In this document: one piece after another, positions 27,542 to 31,186 of the stretch
How the letters are laid out: every line of letters starts with the position of its first letter
Numbering within the stretch: the first letter of the stretch is position 1
Source of the DNA: a virus
Direction: 5' to 3' (one strand)
IMG/VR virus record: IMGVR_UViG_3300040960_000334
Coordinates: 1 to 31,186 of that record
DNA length: 31,186 bases
The notes under the pieces: generated by a model
What the model was told of the DNA's origin: nothing
Database searches by the model: none
Seen by the model: only the letters and a program-made list of their open reading frames with translations
Made by a program: the position numbers and the translations under genes

Positions 27542-29280
27542 GTTTGTACAATGACGCAAGTTTAGCGATGATTCCATCTGCGGTTAAGGATGGGAAATTA
27601 TATAGCATTAGACCAACGGATGGGAGCGGAGATTTTACGTTTTCAAGAGGTTCTAATTTAGCGGCTACAAGGGTTGATGTTAATGGTTTAATTGAGAAGG
27701 GGAGAGAGAATCTTTTGTTGCAGTCTAATCAGTTTGATACGACTTGGACACTAAACACAGCAACATTAACAAGCGGGCAGACTGGCTACGATGGTAGTTC
27801 TGATGCTTGGGAATTAGATGCTTCCGCAAGTGGTTCTTATGTGCGGCAAGTCATAAGTAAAGGTGGAGTTCATTCTTTTAGTTTTTATGCAAAAGCGGGA
27901 ACAACGGATTTTGTTTTACTTTTAACGTTAGGTGGGGGAAATTCTTTTTTTAATTTAACTACTGGAGTAGTTGCTACTAATAGTGGCTTAATTTCAGCAA
28001 ATATAGAAAGTGTTGGGAGTGGTTGGTATAGGTGTTCAATAACGCAAAATTCATCAATTTCTGATTGTAGATTATACCCAAGTAATTCTGGAGGGAGTAG
28101 TGCTGGCTCAATCTATATCCAAGACGCACAATTAGAGGTTGGTTTAGTTGCCACAGATTATATTGAATCCACAACAACAACTGCGGTAAGTGGTATCACA
28201 GAGGATTTACCAAGATTGGATTATAGTGGTGGGGCGAGTTGTCCAAGTTTGTTGCTTGAGCCGCAGAGAACAAACTTGTTTACTCAAAGTGAGTATTTTA
28301 ATAGTGTAGATTGGACAAAAACGGCAATAAATGTAACGGATAATGCAGTAACATCTCCAGAGGGTATTGCAAATGCTGCGAAATTGGTTGAAACAACTGC
28401 AAACTCTGTTCATCAAATAAATCAGTCGCATTCTTTAAGTGGAAACGATTATTCATTTTCGGTTTTTGTAAAAAAAGCAGAACGCAGATATGTTTCTTTA
28501 GTTTTTTCTGATTTCACAAGATATTTATCTCAATATACTTTTGATTTAGAAGATGGTGTATTAACCAATAGTTTTGATTATGGCGGTGTTACATCAACAT
28601 TTGTTCCCGAAGATTATGGAAACGGGTGGTATAGATTGACTCTTTCATCAAGTTACGCTTCTTGGAGCGGTGCCATTATACCAAGATTTTATATTGAAAA
28701 TACTGCGACACCTTCGCAACCTACCGCTAATAATTATGTAGGAGATGGCACAAGCGGAGTTTATATTTACGGATTCCAACTCGAGTCTGGCAGTTACCCC
28801 TCATCGTACATACCTACTTATGGGAGTGCCGTAACGAGAAGTGGAGATAATTCAAACACTATTGATGTATCATCTCTTGGTGTTACGACAAATTACACCT
28901 TGTTTTATGAAATAAGTGATTTTAATGTTACCGCAAATTCTACTTGGGTTAGCCAAACTAGTTCTAATGGTCCAGCATTAGCGGCTTATGGTAACACTAT
29001 GATTATATGGGTAGATGGAGGTTTTTGGTATCCTTTTGGTCACGGAGCATCGGGAGTTGGTTCTAATACTAAAAAAGCCATTACTTATGATGGAGTTAAG
29101 GTTCGGGCATATGAGGATGGTGTTCTTGTAGGCACAAGAGATGCTGATAAAAACCGATGGGATAACTTAACGGACTTTGATATGACTGATGGTAGTTTGC
29201 AAATGGTAAATTGGAATCAAGTTTTAATCTTCCCAACAGCATTAACTGATTCAGAAGCAATAGCACTCACAACGCTCTAA
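27538..29280 (+). CDS. Tail fibre A: two lectin-like modules plus C-terminal ConA/LamG-like domain
   Basis: The 580-residue product has a short N-terminal part (SLYNDASLAMIPSAVKDGKL), then two related beta modules: residues 57-213 (ENLLLQSNQFDTTW to YIQDAQLEVGLVATDYIE) and 242-436 (PQRTNLFTQSEYFNSVDWTK to YGFQLESGSYPSSYIPTYGS). Each begins with an N-L-x-x-x-S-x-x-F start and ends with a QLE-G-Y signature, as in carbohydrate-binding jelly rolls. Residues 440-580 resemble a laminin-G/concanavalin domain ending FPTALTDSEAIALTTL. It is a strong candidate receptor-binding fibre and is paralogous to fibre B. Confidence 0.8.
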   Translation: MSLYNDASLAMIPSAVKDGKLYSIRPTDGSGDFTFSRGSNLAATRVDVNGLIEKGRENLLLQSNQFDTTWTLNTATLTSGQTGYDGSSDAWELDASASGSYVRQVISKGGVHSFSFYAKAGTTDFVLLLTLGGGNSFFNLTTGVVATNSGLISANIESVGSGWYRCSITQNSSISDCRLYPSNSGGSSAGSIYIQDAQLEVGLVATDYIESTTTTAVSGITEDLPRLDYSGGASCPSLLLEPQRTNLFTQSEYFNSVDWTKTAINVTDNAVTSPEGIANAAKLVETTANSVHQINQSHSLSGNDYSFSVFVKKAERRYVSLVFSDFTRYLSQYTFDLEDGVLTNSFDYGGVTSTFVPEDYGNGWYRLTLSSSYASWSGAIIPRFYIENTATPSQPTANNYVGDGTSGVYIYGFQLESGSYPSSYIPTYGSAVTRSGDNSNTIDVSSLGVTTNYTLFYEISDFNVTANSTWVSQTSSNGPALAAYGNTMIIWVDGGFWYPFGHGASGVGSNTKKAITYDGVKVRAYEDGVLVGTRDADKNRWDNLTDFDMTDGSLQMVNWNQVLIFPTALTDSEAIALTTL

Positions 29281-29295
29281 TAAAAATATAAAATA

Positions 29296-31014
29296 ATGGC
29301 ACTATACGACAAGGCAAGTTTAGTTTTAATTCCAAGTGGAACAAAAGAAGGGGTTTGCTTCAGCCAAAAACCTACTAATGGAGATGGGGATTTCACATTT
29401 ACAAGAGCAAGTTCAGCGACAAGGGTTAATTCTGATGGGTTAATTGAAAAGGAAACGCAGAATTTATTATTGCAGAGTAATCAATTTGATACGACTTGGG
29501 TAAGATTTAATACAAGTGTAACAAGTGGGCAAAGTGGATATGATGGAAGTTCAGATGCTTGGCTTTTATCTAAAAGTGCGGCAAATGCTTATATAAATCA
29601 AAATTTTTCAAGTGGTAACTTAAACACATTTAGCATATATGCAAAAGCCGGCAGTTTAAATTGGATAGCCATACAAATAAGCGGCTCACCAAGTCCTTAC
29701 GCTTATTTTAACCTTTCTGGTAGTGGGGCGGTAGGTACTGAAGTTGATATTATCGATTCGGTGATTGAAAGTGTTGGTGGTGGATGGTTTAGAATAAGTA
29801 TTGCGGGAAACAATACTGGTTTTAATGGGGTTAACATATACCCAGCAGATGCAGACAATGTTTTGAGCGGCACAAGCGGAAACGTCTACATTCAAGACGC
29901 CCAACTGGAAAGCGGTTTAGTAGCAAGAGACTATTTAGAAACAACCACAACGGCAGTTTATGGAGGTATTACAGACAATATCCCAAGACTTGACTACACA
30001 GATGCATCTTGTCCTTCTTTGCTTTTAGAGCCGCAACGGACTAACATCTTATACCATAGTGAATACTTTGGAGCGTGGTCTGCTTTTGGAGGAGCGGTTC
30101 TTACACATAATGATGCTATCAGTCCTGAAGGGATTAGTAATGCAGTAAAAATTTCTACTAATGGAGTATTTAAACAAGACCCTACTGCGGCAAATACTGA
30201 TTATGTATTTAGTGTTTTTGCTAAAACCAATACTGCTACTTCAGTTACTATAAATTATGTAGACCAAACTTCTCCATTCAGAGGGGGTACAATTATATAT
30301 ACATTTGCTACTGATGCCGTAGCAGTTACAGGTCAAAGTGAAAACAATAGTGTAACTGCGGAGAGAGAGGATTACGGCAACGGATGGATTAGAGTAATAA
30401 TGAACTTCAAAACCAATGTTGCTAAAAATTACAACTATCAAGAAATCAGATTTATAGGAGGCGATGGTTGGATTTATGGAGCGCAATACGAAGCAGGAAG
30501 TTACGCAACAAGTTACATCCCTACCTATGGGGCGAGTGTGACAAGGGTTGGAGAAACTTGTAATAGTGCTGGTAATGCATCTACATTTAATGATTCTGAA
30601 GGGGTATTGTATTTTGAAGGTAGTGCTTTAGCTGATGATGGGACTAATAGATGGGTGGCTGCTTTGAGTGATGGCACTAACAATGAGCGTGTGCAAATAA
30701 TTTATTTGTCAGATAATTCAATTGCTGCAAGTGTTATTTCTTCAAATAGCTCACAATGTTCTTTTAATTATAGTGATAGTCCAGCTACTGATTTTAATAA
30801 AATAGCTATCTTATACAAGCAGAATGATTTTAAAATGTATGTAAATGGTACACAAGTGGGTAGTGATACAAGTGGTAATGCACCAAATGGATTAGATACT
30901 TTAGGTTTTGAAAGACCGACAGGGGTTTCTCAATTCTACGGAAACGCAAAACAAATCCTATATTTCCCAACGGCATTAACAGACGAAGAACTCGCAGATT
31001 TAACAACAATATAA
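29296..31014 (+). CDS. Tail fibre B: paralogue of fibre A
   Basis: The 572-residue product has the same layout as fibre A: MALYDKASLVLIPSGTKEGV, modules starting QNLLLQSNQFDTTW and PQRTNILYHSEYFGAW with ends YIQDAQLESGLVARDYLE and YGAQYEAGSYATSYIPTYGA, and a C-terminal LamG-like domain (VLYFEGSALADDGTNRWVAA) ending QILYFPTALTDEELADLTTI. N-terminal and linker parts are close to those of A; the surface loops of the modules and C-terminal domains differ. It starts 15 bases after fibre A, and its last 58 bases recur at 1-58. Confidence 0.8.
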   Translation: MALYDKASLVLIPSGTKEGVCFSQKPTNGDGDFTFTRASSATRVNSDGLIEKETQNLLLQSNQFDTTWVRFNTSVTSGQSGYDGSSDAWLLSKSAANAYINQNFSSGNLNTFSIYAKAGSLNWIAIQISGSPSPYAYFNLSGSGAVGTEVDIIDSVIESVGGGWFRISIAGNNTGFNGVNIYPADADNVLSGTSGNVYIQDAQLESGLVARDYLETTTTAVYGGITDNIPRLDYTDASCPSLLLEPQRTNILYHSEYFGAWSAFGGAVLTHNDAISPEGISNAVKISTNGVFKQDPTAANTDYVFSVFAKTNTATSVTINYVDQTSPFRGGTIIYTFATDAVAVTGQSENNSVTAEREDYGNGWIRVIMNFKTNVAKNYNYQEIRFIGGDGWIYGAQYEAGSYATSYIPTYGASVTRVGETCNSAGNASTFNDSEGVLYFEGSALADDGTNRWVAALSDGTNNERVQIIYLSDNSIAASVISSNSSQCSFNYSDSPATDFNKIAILYKQNDFKMYVNGTQVGSDTSGNAPNGLDTLGFERPTGVSQFYGNAKQILYFPTALTDEELADLTTI

Positions 31015-31186
31015 TTATGAAAGTATTTAGAAAATATCAGTTTGGCAGTAAAGGTTCTGCTAGTACAAAGATTAACGCTTTAGGCGTAGATGAGGAAGGT
31101 AACCCAACACACAACAACGCCATCGTAAGATTGGGGAATCTTGTAGTTACACCAGCAGAGATTGACGCAGAAGGCAATGTTATTAC
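30957..31186. repeat. Right copy of imperfect terminal repeat
   Basis: This partner of 1-239 is identical over 58 bases at its left end and 53 bases at its right end, with point differences and a 9-base indel between. Genome closure or repeat collapse during assembly are the two plausible readings. Confidence 0.9.
31017..31186 (+). CDS. Partial second copy of the post-fibre small protein
   Basis: The visible 56 codons (MKVFRKYQFGSKGSASTK onward) are paralogous to the first 56 codons of the gene at 70-441. Differences cluster in the first 20 codons; codons 39-56 differ at only one base. The gene runs off the end of the window. It starts 2 bases after the fibre B stop, while the other copy starts 11 bases after its fibre stop. 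Confidence 0.85.
   Translation, partial: MKVFRKYQFGSKGSASTKINALGVDEEGNPTHNNAIVRLGNLVVTPAEIDAEGNVI

Larger units (their letters stand above)
27538..31014. repeat. Tandem paralogous fibre genes
   Basis: Fibre A and fibre B are similar along their full lengths, at both module starts and the final FPTALTD ending, and are separated by 15 bases. Several DNA blocks remain close (for example the stretch encoding QSNQFDTTW and the DYxGGASCPSLLLEPQRTN region), whereas the modules themselves have diverged. Confidence 0.8.

Noticed and set aside
1-31186. Integrase, repressor, diversity-generating retroelement, CRISPR array, tRNA genes
   Set aside because: No frame has the motifs of recombinases, repressors or reverse transcriptases; no regularly spaced repeats and no tRNA cloverleaf were seen.

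Overview
The window reads as an essentially complete genome of a tailed, long-tailed (siphovirus-like) phage that infects a member of the Bacteroidetes, most likely a flavobacterium. The evidence is a tape measure, tail chaperones, portal, HK97-type head genes and terminase; low GC; every supported gene on the + strand; hardly any Shine-Dalgarno sequences; Bacteroidetes-type promoters (TTTG or TTG, 17-20 bases, TAnnTTTG); and many small proteins of kinds common in flavobacterial phages. I see no integrase, repressor, tRNA or reverse transcriptase, so the phage looks lytic. The first 239 and last 230 bases are near-identical but not identical. Either the contig almost closes into a circle, or the tail-fibre cassette exists in more copies than were assembled.

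Layout, left to right. 1-441: the end of a fibre gene and its small partner. 516-2048: the lysis cassette (single-span membrane protein, exported thioredoxin-like protein, M15 endolysin, 3TM holin, tiny basic protein). 2049-2377: a non-coding stretch holding a host-type promoter and what looks like a roughly 230-nt multi-stem RNA. 2378-4506: a NinG-type nuclease, a terminator and promoter, small early genes and an OB-fold single-strand-binding protein. 4520-8060: DnaB-type helicase, two tandem sigma-like factors, a PD-(D/E)XK nuclease and small genes. 8073-11731: FEN-type exonuclease, a second PD-(D/E)XK nuclease, a DnaA-domain-IV protein and a C5 methyltransferase.

11699-31017 is the late region: promoter, TerS, TerL, tail chaperones joined by a probable -1 frameshift, tail completion and baseplate proteins, tape measure, then XkdF-like protease, decoration protein, scaffold, major capsid, tail tube candidate, portal, head-tail connector, small membrane proteins and two tandem fibre paralogues. 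The order is unusual: most tail genes precede the head genes and the portal lies after the capsid gene.

Regulation is unusually legible. Five hairpin terminators and three good TAnnTTTG promoters mark early and middle units. A 10-base word, TCGTTTTATA, occurs exactly in front of four late units (TerS, tail chaperone, protease, and the gene before the portal), and a weaker form precedes the scaffold gene. With two phage-encoded sigma-like factors, this suggests a dedicated late-transcription system, although the motif's position against the start codons leaves its mechanism open. About sixteen genes of 25-56 codons, most overlapping their neighbours by 1-16 bases, fill nearly all remaining gaps.
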